Both the position numbers and the translations under genes were made by a program. Shown here piece by piece: positions 28,754 to 37,128 of a stretch of 64,000 nucleotides of DNA. Location of the stretch: the NCBI GenBank assembly GCA_030141605.1, contig JAQGDQ010002389.1, positions 148,951 through 212,950 on the forward strand, in the 5' to 3' direction. Within the stretch, counting starts at the first letter, position 1; the number at the start of each line of letters is the position of its first letter. The DNA is from Tubiluchus corallicola (lineage: Eukaryota > Priapulida > Priapulimorpha > Priapulimorphida > Tubiluchidae). The notes below the pieces were generated by a model. The model saw nothing but the letters and a program-made list of their open reading frames with translations, made no database searches and was not told the DNA's origin.

Positions 28754-29425
28754 ATGGCAAAAAAATCGCACAAAACAGAACTTTACTTGCTAACCCCTCC
28801 CAATATTAACCTTGATATTTTTCCAGAAGAGCTGGATAATATTCTAAAGACAAAATATGTTAAATGGCTGCAGGTTAGAATTAAAAATAACCATGATCGC
28901 TTTCTTTACGACGCGATAAAAGAGATCCTTCCCATCACAAGACGCTATAACACACACCTGATACTCAATGATCGCCCCGACTTAGCCGTTAAACTTGAAT
29001 GTGACGGAAGCCATATAGGCCAAAATGATATGCCCTTACAAAAGGCTCGTAAAATCTGCCCTGAAAATTTCCTCCTTGGTGTAACATGCCATAACTCCCT
29101 GCAATTAGCTCTAGAAGCTGAAAAAAATGGCGCAACATATATCGCCTTTGGCGCTTTTTTTCCATCCCAAACAAAAAATCCACCAGCACAAGCCGCTTTG
29201 GACTTGATTCACCAATGGCATACAGTGTCAAAATGCCCCTGTGTCGCTATCGGAGGCATTACTCCTGAAAATTGCTCCCCCCTTGTCAGTGCAGCTGTCC
29301 ACGCAATTGCCGTGTGTGGAAGTGTGTGGAATCATCCTTATGGCCCCTTTTATGCTATAGACGATTTCCAAAATAGACTCGCTATACAAAAGGAGAAAAG
29401 GAATTATAAAGCAGACCTTTACTAG
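28754..29425 (+). CDS. thiE: Thiamine-phosphate synthase ThiE-like
   Basis: About 223 residues with the ThiE TIM-barrel signature: WLQVRIKNN (usual LQLREK), LILNDRPDLAVKLECDGSHI followed by GQNDMP, GVTCHNS, IAFGAFFPSQTKNP (usual GPVFPT-TK) and VAIGGITPENC. ThiE joins the thiazole and pyrimidine halves of thiamine phosphate. The deviations (Arg-Ile-Lys for Arg-Glu-Lys, Ala-Phe in the phosphate loop) match a divergent alphaproteobacterial branch, so the assignment is good but substrate activity is unproven. ATG 28754 is preferred to a TTG at 28745. It sits 18 bp after clpA and upstream of efp. Confidence 0.87.
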   Translation: MAKKSHKTELYLLTPPNINLDIFPEELDNILKTKYVKWLQVRIKNNHDRFLYDAIKEILPITRRYNTHLILNDRPDLAVKLECDGSHIGQNDMPLQKARKICPENFLLGVTCHNSLQLALEAEKNGATYIAFGAFFPSQTKNPPAQAALDLIHQWHTVSKCPCVAIGGITPENCSPLVSAAVHAIAVCGSVWNHPYGPFYAIDDFQNRLAIQKEKRNYKADLY

Positions 29426-29542
29426 CTTCTTTTTAAAGAATCTCTTTGCAGACCTACACGTAAACTGAAATAAAAAAATTCTTTATAAAAAATACACTTG
29501 ATTATCTCAAAATTTTCCGCTTTACATTACATAGCACGGAAA

Positions 29543-29560
29543 TATGATAGGATTATCATA
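29543..29560. repeat. Short inverted repeat upstream of efp
   Basis: TATGATA (29543-29549) and TATCATA (29554-29560) separated by GGAT, 62 bp upstream of the efp start in the 196-bp thiE-efp gap. A weak -35/-10 pair (TTGATT 29498-29503, TTTACA 29521-29526) precedes it. It could be an operator, or chance in AT-rich DNA. Confidence 0.3.
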
Positions 29561-29621
29561 AAAAATCTGTTAGAAATAAATCATCCACAAAAATACATAC
29601 TATCAATTTTAAGGTGACAAT

Positions 29622-30191
29622 ATGAAAATCAACGGAAATGCAATACGCCCCGGTATGGTCATTCAACATCAAGGGCGCCTCTGGCGTGCTATTAAAATTC
29701 AACATACTCAGCCAGGAAAAGGCGGAGCATATCTTCAAGTGGAATTACGTGATATACAACGAGGAACAAAACTCAATGAACGATTCCGCGCTTCAGAAAC
29801 TGTCGAGCGCGCTCGCCTAGAACAAAAAGAGTATCAATATCTCTATACCGATGGTGTTATCTACACATTCATGGATAACGAAACCTATGAGCAAATCTCC
29901 ATAGATTCCTCCCTTATCGACGAAGAATCAATTCCTTTCCTCCAAGAAAATATGACCGTCTCCATCGAAAGTTTTGAAGGAGAAATTATCGGCATTCAAC
30001 TGCCAGATAGCGTTATACTTGAAGTCGTTGAGGCAGAACCCGTTGTTAAAGGGCAAACAGCATCTTCATCCTTTAAGCCTGCTTTATTAGAAAATGGTGT
30101 TAAAATACAAGTGCCAACTTATGTGGAAGTCGGCATGCGTGTTGTAGTGAACACAGCCGAACAAATATTTGTCGAACGCGCTAAAAATTAA
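29622..30191 (+). CDS. efp: Translation elongation factor P
   Basis: A 189-residue EF-P that relieves ribosome stalling at polyproline stretches. The N-terminal KOW-like domain contains the modifiable tip Lys33 in QPGKGGAY (equivalent to E. coli Lys34), followed by two OB domains (YTDGVIYTFMDNETYEQISI and VPTYVEVGMRVVVNTAEQIFVERA). A Lys at the tip implies either EpmA-type beta-lysylation or no modification; modification genes are not in view. ATG 29622 follows AAGGTGA. Confidence 0.96.
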   Translation: MKINGNAIRPGMVIQHQGRLWRAIKIQHTQPGKGGAYLQVELRDIQRGTKLNERFRASETVERARLEQKEYQYLYTDGVIYTFMDNETYEQISIDSSLIDEESIPFLQENMTVSIESFEGEIIGIQLPDSVILEVVEAEPVVKGQTASSSFKPALLENGVKIQVPTYVEVGMRVVVNTAEQIFVERAKN

Positions 30192-30243
30192 AATTTACCC
30201 TCATCTATCTCTACCGTTATCTATCTATGGAGTTCTCTAAGGA

Positions 30244-31032
30244 ATGATTGCTATCTCACCACTTCTCAATACCATGACAAATATCGCCCGAAAAGCCGCC
30301 TCTCGACTAAGACGTGACTTTGGAGAAGTAGAACATCTGCAAAGCTCCAGAAAAGGACCTGCAAATTTTGCCCGTATCGCAAATCAAAAAACAGAAAAAA
30401 TTCTTTATGAAGAACTCGCACAAACCTTTCCTAAATACGGATTCTATATGAAAGAAAGTGGAGAAATTCCCGGATCAGACACCTCTAATCGCTGGATTAT
30501 CGATTCTATGGGAGGAGCAACAAATTTCCTACATAGCATTCCCATGTTTGCACTCTCATTCGCTTTAGAGCGTGACGGAAAGCCTTACGCCGGTATTACA
30601 TACAATCCCGCTCAGGATGAAATTTTTATTGCCGAAAGAGGGAAAGGCGCCTTCCTAAATGAACGACGCATCCGAGTCTCGGCACGTCGTGATTTCGCTC
30701 TCGCAACTTTCTGCGGTGCAATGCAAGCTGGTAAATTACCTAAACATTATACAAAAAGCTTACACTATATCTCCGCTCTCTCTGCTGGCATACGTCTTTT
30801 AGGATGTACAAGCCTTGAAATGGCATGGACTGCCGCCGGAAGATTCGATGGTATGTGGGGATGCGAACTCAAGCCATGGGAAACATCCACAGGAACAATT
30901 CTTATTCAAGAAGCAGGGGGATATATCTCAGATTTAAATGGAGAAAATAACTGTAATCACCCCTCCTCACTTGTCGCTGCCAATCCTTATCTTTATGAAT
31001 CTCTACTGGAAAAGCTACAAAAAACAAAATAA
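30244..31032 (+). CDS. Inositol-monophosphatase-family protein with degenerate metal site
   Basis: A 262-residue homologue of SuhB/IMPase, in the position next to efp where alphaproteobacteria usually carry the active gene. The fold is well kept (NQKTEKILYEEL, ERGKGAFLNERRIRVSARRD, AGRFDGMWG, EAGGYISDL), but catalytic motifs are altered. The usual GEE(S/G) reads MKESG (ligand Glu to Lys70). The DPxDGTxN motif reads DSMGGATNF (second Asp to Gly90, Thr to Ala92). WDxAAG reads WETSTG (Asp to Glu213). Three of four metal-ligand positions therefore differ, and phosphatase activity is doubtful. The frame is intact, suggesting a retained non-catalytic role; SuhB is also known as an rRNA transcription factor. 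It starts at ATG 30244. Confidence 0.87.
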   Translation: MIAISPLLNTMTNIARKAASRLRRDFGEVEHLQSSRKGPANFARIANQKTEKILYEELAQTFPKYGFYMKESGEIPGSDTSNRWIIDSMGGATNFLHSIPMFALSFALERDGKPYAGITYNPAQDEIFIAERGKGAFLNERRIRVSARRDFALATFCGAMQAGKLPKHYTKSLHYISALSAGIRLLGCTSLEMAWTAAGRFDGMWGCELKPWETSTGTILIQEAGGYISDLNGENNCNHPSSLVAANPYLYESLLEKLQKTK

Positions 31033-31207
31033 AAATACTAAACCTGCCAAAGCAGTTTATAGAAAAGTGCCTCTCTCTATTTTTCTTAGAGTTTATCCCC
31101 TTTTTAATCTCCTTGAATAAAATATAAGATATAAAACTATCTTTTTCAAAAATGCCTTTTTACTATAAAATATACCAACGTAAATAAAATACCGGAGATA
31201 TAAAAAT

Positions 31208-32470
31208 ATGCGCATTATTATTATGGGAGCCGGGTTAATCGGTGTCTCAATGGCATGGTTTTTATCACAATCAGGTCATAAGGTTTACGTCATTGATAGG
31301 CAAGATGATGTCGCCCTTGAAACGAGCAAAGAAAATGGTGGACAAATTTCCTCCAGCCACGCTTCTCCTTGGGCAGGACCAGACACTCCTCTTAAAATTT
31401 TAAAATGGCTACTGCGTAAAGACTCTCCTTTGATTTTTCATCCGACAATCGAATGGAATCAGTGGGAATGGTATTGGGAATTTTTAAAAAATTGCACAAC
31501 AAAACAATATAAAAAAAATATACAAAAAAATATACAACTCGCTAATTACAGCCTTTCATGCCTTCAGAATCCATTCTTTCAAAAACTTGAATACAATGCG
31601 TCTAAAACAGGAATATTACATATTTTTACACACCCAAAAGAATGGAAAGCTGCAACTAAAAAAGCAAAATGGATGACACAATTTGGCTGCAAATGCCTGC
31701 TTCTTAACACAAATGAATGTTTCAATATTGAACCCGCTCTCCGCGGTAGCAAACGAAAAATTATCGGCGGAATCTATAGCCCCGATGATATCAGCGGAGA
31801 TGCCTACCTTTATTGCGTCAATCTTAAAAAATTTTGCCAGAAACACGGCGTTGAATTTCTTTTTAATCACTCTATAAAAAAGCTTGAATATAGTCATAAA
31901 AAAATTACCGCCGTAACATTCGACAATGGCACTTCCATGCAAGGAGATTATTATATTGCAGCTTTAGGAAGTTATACCTCTCTCCTTTTCAAAGATCTCG
32001 GAATTAGCCTTCCTATACGCCCCGCAAAAGGCTATTCTGTAACCTTACCTTCTAATACTCTTCATTCTGATGATTTCCCGAAAACAGCCCTTATCGATGA
32101 TGAAAAAAAAATCGTCTATAGCCACCTTGGCAACTCCCTTCGTATTGCAGGAACCGCGGAAATGAAAGGCTATAATACATGCATTGAAGAAAAAAGAGCA
32201 AAACATATTCTCCTATCTGCTCTAAAATTCTTTCCAAACTGCACAGCCGTTTCTTCCCAGGCAACCTTTTGGTCAGGGCTTCGCCCCTCTACACCAGACG
32301 GCGTGCCAATTATAGGAAAAACACCTTACGATAACCTCTATATTAATAGCGGCCACGGAACATTAGGCTGGACAATGGCCGCAGGATCAGGAAACCTGAT
32401 TACTAAACTTATTACTCAGCAAACACTTCCTTTAAATATTTATGACTATTCCTTAAATCGATTCCAGTAA
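31208..32470 (+). CDS. D-amino-acid dehydrogenase-like FAD oxidoreductase (DadA type)
   Basis: A 420-residue DAO-superfamily flavoprotein. The N-terminal Rossmann motif MGAGLIGVSMAWFLSQSGHK (GxGxxG) and YVIDRQDDVALETSKENGGQ match DadA; the C-terminal FAD-contact region is FWSGLRPSTPDGVPIIGKTP and INSGHGTLGWTMAAGSG. DadA oxidises D-amino acids to keto acids at the inner membrane. GGAG precedes ATG 31208, and it is followed by a Nudix gene after 12 bp. Other DAO enzymes (glycine or sarcosine oxidases) are less likely given these motifs. There is no alanine racemase nearby, unlike E. coli dadAX. Confidence 0.9.
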   Translation: MRIIIMGAGLIGVSMAWFLSQSGHKVYVIDRQDDVALETSKENGGQISSSHASPWAGPDTPLKILKWLLRKDSPLIFHPTIEWNQWEWYWEFLKNCTTKQYKKNIQKNIQLANYSLSCLQNPFFQKLEYNASKTGILHIFTHPKEWKAATKKAKWMTQFGCKCLLLNTNECFNIEPALRGSKRKIIGGIYSPDDISGDAYLYCVNLKKFCQKHGVEFLFNHSIKKLEYSHKKITAVTFDNGTSMQGDYYIAALGSYTSLLFKDLGISLPIRPAKGYSVTLPSNTLHSDDFPKTALIDDEKKIVYSHLGNSLRIAGTAEMKGYNTCIEEKRAKHILLSALKFFPNCTAVSSQATFWSGLRPSTPDGVPIIGKTPYDNLYINSGHGTLGWTMAAGSGNLITKLITQQTLPLNIYDYSLNRFQ

Positions 32471-32482
32471 GAAAGAAAAACC

Positions 32483-33121
32483 ATGTATACAAAAAAAGAT
32501 GTCAAAATTCTTTCCAGAAAAACACTCTATGATGGTTGGGTAAACGTAGAAAAATGCACCTTACAATATCGTACGTTTGACGGGCAATGGAGTGATTCTA
32601 TAAATCGAGAAATTATCGGACGCGGCCATACAGCCAGCGCATTGCTCTACGATCCATGGAAAGACTGCATTATTCTTATCCGACAATTCAGACTAGGAGC
32701 ATGGGCCGCTATGCAATCTCCCTTGCTAAAAGAAGACGAAACGCCATGGCTGTGGGAAATTGTTGCCGGTTATATTGATCCAGAAGAAACACCGCAAAAC
32801 GCCATTATACGAGAAATTTATGAGGAGACCAGCTGCGAAGCTATCGCTCTAGAATATATTACTCCTTGCCTCCTGAGCCCAGGAAGTTTGACAGAAACAA
32901 ATTTTATTTTTGCCGCTTGCGTTCATGCTCCTAATGATAAAAAAATACACGGAAATAAAACAGAACATGAAGATATTCAGGTGGTTTCCATACCTGCAAA
33001 AGACATAAGAATATGGCTAGAAAAACAAAAAATTATCAATGCTGTCGGACTCATTGCTTTACAATGGTTTTTGCAAAACCATCAACGCCTAAAAACAGAA
33101 TGGGCTAAAAATAAAGAATAG
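32483..33121 (+). CDS. Nudix hydrolase, ADP-ribose/nucleoside-diphosphate-sugar pyrophosphatase-like
   Basis: A 212-residue Nudix protein. The Nudix box is GYIDPEETPQNAIIREIYEE followed by TSCEA: G-x5-E-x7-RE-x2-EE is intact, with Ser in place of the usual Gly after EE. The N-terminal part (VNVEKCTLQYRTFDGQWS, ALLYDPWKDCIILIRQFRLGA) resembles the NudF/NudK/TrgB group acting on ADP-ribose or GDP-mannose. It is sandwiched between the DadA-like and rhodanese genes with gaps of 12 and 5 bp, so it is in the same operon; the functional link is unknown. Confidence 0.9.
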   Translation: MYTKKDVKILSRKTLYDGWVNVEKCTLQYRTFDGQWSDSINREIIGRGHTASALLYDPWKDCIILIRQFRLGAWAAMQSPLLKEDETPWLWEIVAGYIDPEETPQNAIIREIYEETSCEAIALEYITPCLLSPGSLTETNFIFAACVHAPNDKKIHGNKTEHEDIQVVSIPAKDIRIWLEKQKIINAVGLIALQWFLQNHQRLKTEWAKNKE

Positions 33122-33126
33122 AGCTC

Positions 33127-33921
33127 ATGATAAAACTCCCTTTGCTTATTGAACATACTGACTTACCTCATTATCAAAAATACCCCCATGTCAAAATAGT
33201 AGAAATTGGTGATGACAAAAGCGCTCACACAAATATTCTTCCCGAAAGCGGCTTTATTGATATAGACGAACTCTCTGATAAAGACTCGCCCTACCCTTAT
33301 ATGGCTCCGACTCCAAAAACTTTTTTCCTTGCTCTTGAAAACCATGGCATCAGCCCTCATGCCCATATAATCGCTTTTGATAGAAAAACAGGTTATATAG
33401 CCACCCGCTTTTTCTGGTTATGCCATCTCTTTGGGCAAAAAAATATTTCTCTACTCAACGGTAATATAAACAGCCAGAAAAATAACCACTCCTCTTGTTC
33501 AGAAGACTTTAAAGAGTTTTTAAAAGTCAACAATCCTCCCCTCTCTTATAATCCTCTTATTATAAGTGATTTTGAAACCGTTAAAAAAGCAAGCGAAAAT
33601 AATAAAAAACAAATTATTGACACCAGAAGCACACTCATTTTCCAAAAAAGCAAGTTACAAAACACACACGTTCCCAGAAGCATTAACTTACCTGCGAATA
33701 AACTTATAGAAAAAAGAACGCATCGATTATTGCCAGATGAGCAGTTACATTCAATTATACAAAATGCCGGCATTATAAAAACAAAACCTATTATCACAAC
33801 ATGCCATTACGGCTTTAGTGCAGCTCTTCTATGGTTTGTTCTCTATAAATTAGATTACCAAAATATTGCTCTTTATGACGGTTCGTGGAGTGAGTGGAAT
33901 CAAAGAATCAATCCACTTTAA
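33127..33921 (+). CDS. Two-domain rhodanese (3-mercaptopyruvate/thiosulfate sulfurtransferase)
   Basis: A 264-residue tandem rhodanese. The N-terminal inactive domain contains PYPYMAPTPKTFFLALENHG; the C-terminal domain contains IIDTRSTLIFQ, HVPRSINLPA and the active loop TTCHYGFSAALLWFVL with the persulfide Cys. The loop CHYGFSA deviates from the usual CG(S/T)GVTA, so donor specificity (mercaptopyruvate or thiosulfate) is uncertain. Near the lower length range of the SseA family (about 280). Starts at ATG 33127, 5 bp after the Nudix gene. Confidence 0.88.
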   Translation: MIKLPLLIEHTDLPHYQKYPHVKIVEIGDDKSAHTNILPESGFIDIDELSDKDSPYPYMAPTPKTFFLALENHGISPHAHIIAFDRKTGYIATRFFWLCHLFGQKNISLLNGNINSQKNNHSSCSEDFKEFLKVNNPPLSYNPLIISDFETVKKASENNKKQIIDTRSTLIFQKSKLQNTHVPRSINLPANKLIEKRTHRLLPDEQLHSIIQNAGIIKTKPIITTCHYGFSAALLWFVLYKLDYQNIALYDGSWSEWNQRINPL

Positions 33922-34143
33922 TAATTATACACTCAACTTGGCAAAGCCTATCTTACTTTCCAATATCGCACTTCACCTTAAAAAACTTAATTACTACCCT
34001 TATTTACAAAATATTCTCTCTTGAAAGCTCAAAGGATACAGTTGCAAATAAACTGGAAATCCTTTAACCTATATCCTTAAATCTAATGAATAGATTCATT
34101 ATGTTAGATTCTTTTGACAATTGATCTTGCCAGGACAGTATCA

Positions 34144-35331
34144 ATGAAAAATTTGACTCTTTTTTCACTATACTCTTTATTACTATGCTCTTTTCTCTTT
34201 TTTCCCCTGATAAACAGTATAAATGCTCATGCAGCAAACTCTCTTGAGCTCACCGAGGATTTATTCTCTCTTCCTCCCTGCCCTTATCTTACAACAATCA
34301 CCTCTGCAAAAATATACTCAAAGCCTACCCGTACAGCACCTCAAATAATGCTCCTTAAAGAAAAAACATCCGTTCAAAAAAATACATTACTTCTGAATCA
34401 AAATAGAGAACCCTGGTGGCTCGTAACAGTAAATGGGCGAAGCGGCTATGTCTATGCGCCTTTACTCCTCTGTTCTCCCAATAAATCCCATGTTAACGAA
34501 ATACCAAACTTAACACTCCTAGAAGCTGAAGCATATTATCAAATCAGCCAGTATCTCAAAAATCAAAAGACGCAAAATAACAATCCGAATATTGTTGCTT
34601 ACTGGTTAAATCAGGCGATTAGACAAGGTTCACAAACTGCCCTATATCTACAGGATGTAATGGCTCAAAAAACATTAGATTCCCAAGCAATCATACAAAT
34701 TCTTATGTATCTGGGAAATCGTTATAATAAAGCTGATGCCTTCTATATGCTCGGCCAAGCCTATACAAGCGGGATCCATGTCAGCAAAGACCCTTCCAGA
34801 GCTTCTTTTTATTTTCGTCGTGCCGCACTCATGGGTAATTTAAAAGCACAAAACTACCTCATTTCCCATATTCAAAATCCGGCCAGCCCTAAAAGTATAG
34901 AAAATACACTCCTTGATATTGAGTGGCTCTACAAAAAAGCACAGCAGGATGACGCTCAAGCACAATTACAGCTGGCTAAAATCCTATTAAATGAGCAACT
35001 CTCCATAGCAAACTCAAAAGACGCTATAGCATGGATGAAAAAAGCTGCCAACAATAACTATCCAGATGCGCAATATGAGCTCGGAATCCTATATTTTCAT
35101 GGGCATGCAGAAATAGAGCAAAACTATCAAAGCGCATTTCAATGGTTTGAAAAAGCCGCTACCAGCGGGCACCCAAAAGCACAATATCTATCTGCTATCT
35201 CATATCTATCCGGAATCGGAACATCCAAAGATTTCCAACATGGTTTGAAATGGCTTGTTCAAGCAGCTAAGCAAGGAAATAGCGAAGCAATAGAAGAGCT
35301 TCGTAAAATCAGGCATAAAACCTATAATTAA
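34144..35331 (+). CDS. Secreted SH3-domain and Sel1-repeat protein
   Basis: A 395-residue exported protein. A signal peptide (MKNLTLFSLYSLLLC to the INAHA region) is followed by a bacterial SH3 domain (about residues 50-115: AKIYSKPTRTAPQ, WWLVTVNGRSGYVYAP). At least four Sel1-like TPR units follow (ADAFYMLGQAYTSG, AQAQLQLAKILL, PDAQYELGILYFHG, PKAQYLSAISYLSGIG). Such proteins scaffold envelope or cell-surface complexes; no enzymatic motif is present. ATG 34144 with AGGA is preferred over a TTG at 34114. A small palindrome (TAATGAAT-AG-ATTCATTA, 34084-34101) lies upstream. Confidence 0.88.
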   Translation: MKNLTLFSLYSLLLCSFLFFPLINSINAHAANSLELTEDLFSLPPCPYLTTITSAKIYSKPTRTAPQIMLLKEKTSVQKNTLLLNQNREPWWLVTVNGRSGYVYAPLLLCSPNKSHVNEIPNLTLLEAEAYYQISQYLKNQKTQNNNPNIVAYWLNQAIRQGSQTALYLQDVMAQKTLDSQAIIQILMYLGNRYNKADAFYMLGQAYTSGIHVSKDPSRASFYFRRAALMGNLKAQNYLISHIQNPASPKSIENTLLDIEWLYKKAQQDDAQAQLQLAKILLNEQLSIANSKDAIAWMKKAANNNYPDAQYELGILYFHGHAEIEQNYQSAFQWFEKAATSGHPKAQYLSAISYLSGIGTSKDFQHGLKWLVQAAKQGNSEAIEELRKIRHKTYN

Positions 35332-35357
35332 AGCAAAACTCTCTTTAAAATAGATTT

Positions 35358-35383
35358 AAGGCTAGAAAATATATTCTAGCCTT
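35358..35383. terminator. Bidirectional hairpin between convergent genes
   Basis: AAGGCTAGAA (35358-35367) pairs perfectly with TTCTAGCCTT (35374-35383) around a 6-base loop, in the 82-bp gap between the Sel1 protein and secB stops. T-runs on either side are short, so termination may be partial, but the location is typical. Confidence 0.6.
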
Positions 35384-35413
35384 ATCTCTCTTTAACCAAA
35401 CAGTAAAACTCTC

Positions 35414-35983
35414 TTAATTTCCTGCTGATTCCGCCGCAATAGACTCATCAGCAGAAGAATTATTACCTTCTTCTTCCTGTTTAGCTTGCGTCGCTTCATC
35501 AACTTTTTTCTGAAATAATTCTACAAAATTCATTGGCTGTAACATAACCGGCAAGAAACCTGCATTGCTTGTAATATCTGCAACAATCTGGCGTAAGAAT
35601 GGAAATAATATACGAGGACATTCAATAAATAAAACTGGTTTGATATGCTTTTCCGGAACCTGTATGGAAAACATACCACCATAACTTAACTCCAAAAGAA
35701 AAACTTGTTTTTCCTCCTGCTTACAAGATAATTCAAAATTAATTGTCACATCATACGTATCCTGCCCCTTGCGTACAACATGAACATCAAAATTCTGCTC
35801 GATCTCAGGCGCTTTATTTTCTTGCTGCAGCTCAAGAAAAATATCCGGGCAGTGCGGAATTTCAAAAGAAAAATCACGAATAAATTGAATATGAGGTACA
35901 ATCGGCGCCTGCTTCTTCATGGAATTGCCGTCTTGCCCCTCGTTTTTTTCTGAAACATCTGCCTTTTTTACATCATCAACCAT
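35414..35983 (-). CDS. secB: Protein-export chaperone SecB
   Basis: A 189-residue SecB (E. coli 155) with extra charged N- and C-terminal tails. The core has HIQFIRDFSFEIPHCPDIF, FELSCKQEEKQVFLLELSYGG, CPRILFPFLRQIVADITSNA and the terminal-region GFLPVMLQPMNFVELFQ. It keeps preproteins unfolded for SecA. Strong AGGAGAAGGG precedes ATG 35983. It is divergent from the Tim44-like gene across 434 bp, the arrangement common in alphaproteobacteria. Confidence 0.95.
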   Translation of the reverse strand: MVDDVKKADVSEKNEGQDGNSMKKQAPIVPHIQFIRDFSFEIPHCPDIFLELQQENKAPEIEQNFDVHVVRKGQDTYDVTINFELSCKQEEKQVFLLELSYGGMFSIQVPEKHIKPVLFIECPRILFPFLRQIVADITSNAGFLPVMLQPMNFVELFQKKVDEATQAKQEEEGNNSSADESIAAESAGN

Positions 35984-36417
35984 TACCCTTCTCCTGAACT
36001 GATTTCTATGTTAATTCTTAAGTATCTATTTCTTTTACTAGTATTTTTTGTATAAATATTATACATATTAACTATATAAACAGAATTTAAGCATATACTT
36101 TATAATCTTACAATAAAAATTTAATATGATAACCCTACAATCAATTTACATTAAGACATTTAATAAACCTAAAATTTAAAAATAATCCAGCAACTTTACT
36201 TTAAGTATTTATAACCAATTCATGCCTATAAATCCTAATGAATTATCATGCCTATAAATAAAATTACATTTTAAAATCAATATTATTTGTAAATTATACT
36301 ACAATACCATATTCTGTTAAAATATATAAATATACTTTATTTATGGAAACAAAAACCTTAAATAATAATAAAGAGTTGAAAAATAATTTTGCTCTTAAAC
36401 TATTCACTCTGGTGTAA
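35984..36417. other. 434-bp AT-rich divergent intergenic region
   Basis: No gene seen. Very AT-rich. It holds a 14-bp direct repeat (see 36220-36259). No exact TTATCCACA-type DnaA box was found (the nearest, TTATACATA, has one mismatch), so I do not call an origin. It must contain the promoters of secB and of the Tim44-like gene. Confidence 0.5.
36220..36259. repeat. 14-bp direct repeat TCATGCCTATAAAT, two copies
   Basis: Identical copies at 36220-36233 and 36246-36259, starts 26 bp apart (about 2.5 helical turns), in the secB/Tim44-like divergent region. It may be a regulator site; no regulator is identified. Confidence 0.5.
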
Positions 36418-37122
36418 ATGGCGGTAAAAATGTTAAGTTTAGATATCATTCTATTGGCACTTATAACAATATTTCTCATTTTTAAGCTCAGGAGTCTTCT
36501 TGGGCAAAATGATGGATACCAAGGAGAAGACCAAAACCAAGATATGCAGTCTCCTCTTTCTTCTTCTGAAAAATCTCAAAAACCTAAAGTGCCAGCGCAT
36601 AACGACAATTTAGTCAATATTAATTTTCCTTCTGAAAAATCGAATCCTCTTTTCAAACAGTCCCACCCTGAAGGAACTGTCGCTGCCGTTATTCATGAAA
36701 TACAGAAATACGACCCAGCATTTACAATTCGAGACTTTATAAAAGGAGCACGCTCTGCTTTTTATACGATTATTAAAGCTTTCTCTAACAAAGATATAGA
36801 AACACTCAAGCCTCTCCTTACTCCTGATGTTATGAACAGTTTTGAAAGCACAATTAAAAAACAACAGCAACAACAGCAAAAGTCTATCGACGAAATTCAA
36901 GAATTTAAACTTGTCGACGTTACAAAAGCATCAATAAACGGCTCTATCGCCCAACTTGAAATACAGTTTGTAACAACACAAATCTCAGCACTCGTTGATA
37001 AAGATAATAATATTATCGAAGGCTCGCTTGATAAAGCTGTAGAAGTTCGAGACCACTGGGTATTCGAACGAGATGTCGCTTCCTCAAATCCAAATTGGAT
37101 TCTCGTTGCAACTGACGTATAA
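36418..37122 (+). CDS. Tim44/TimA-like domain membrane-anchored protein
   Basis: A 234-residue protein with an N-terminal membrane anchor (MLSLDIILLALITIFLIFKLRSLLG), a charged low-complexity linker, and a C-terminal Tim44-like domain (about 95-234: FIKGARSAFYTIIKAFSNKD, LKPLLTPDVMNSFESTI, DHWVFERDVASSNPNWILVAT). Homologous to the mitochondrial import motor subunit Tim44; bacterial versions (TimA) are bound to the inner membrane and their role is not settled. The start may be ATG 36418 or ATG 36427; the second matches the family N-terminus. It is 6 bp upstream of mltA. Confidence 0.9.
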   Translation: MAVKMLSLDIILLALITIFLIFKLRSLLGQNDGYQGEDQNQDMQSPLSSSEKSQKPKVPAHNDNLVNINFPSEKSNPLFKQSHPEGTVAAVIHEIQKYDPAFTIRDFIKGARSAFYTIIKAFSNKDIETLKPLLTPDVMNSFESTIKKQQQQQQKSIDEIQEFKLVDVTKASINGSIAQLEIQFVTTQISALVDKDNNIIEGSLDKAVEVRDHWVFERDVASSNPNWILVATDV

Positions 37123-37128
37123 AAATAC

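Noticed and set aside
34084-34101. TAATGAAT-AG-ATTCATTA palindrome, similar to the arms at 61281-61303
   Set aside because: Short AT-rich palindromes recur by chance in this composition; two partial matches are not a repeat family.
35984-36417. Possible replication origin in the AT-rich secB/Tim44-like gap
   Set aside because: No exact DnaA boxes, no dnaA/hemE/parAB neighbours and no clear strand-bias switch; the gene block alone is not enough.
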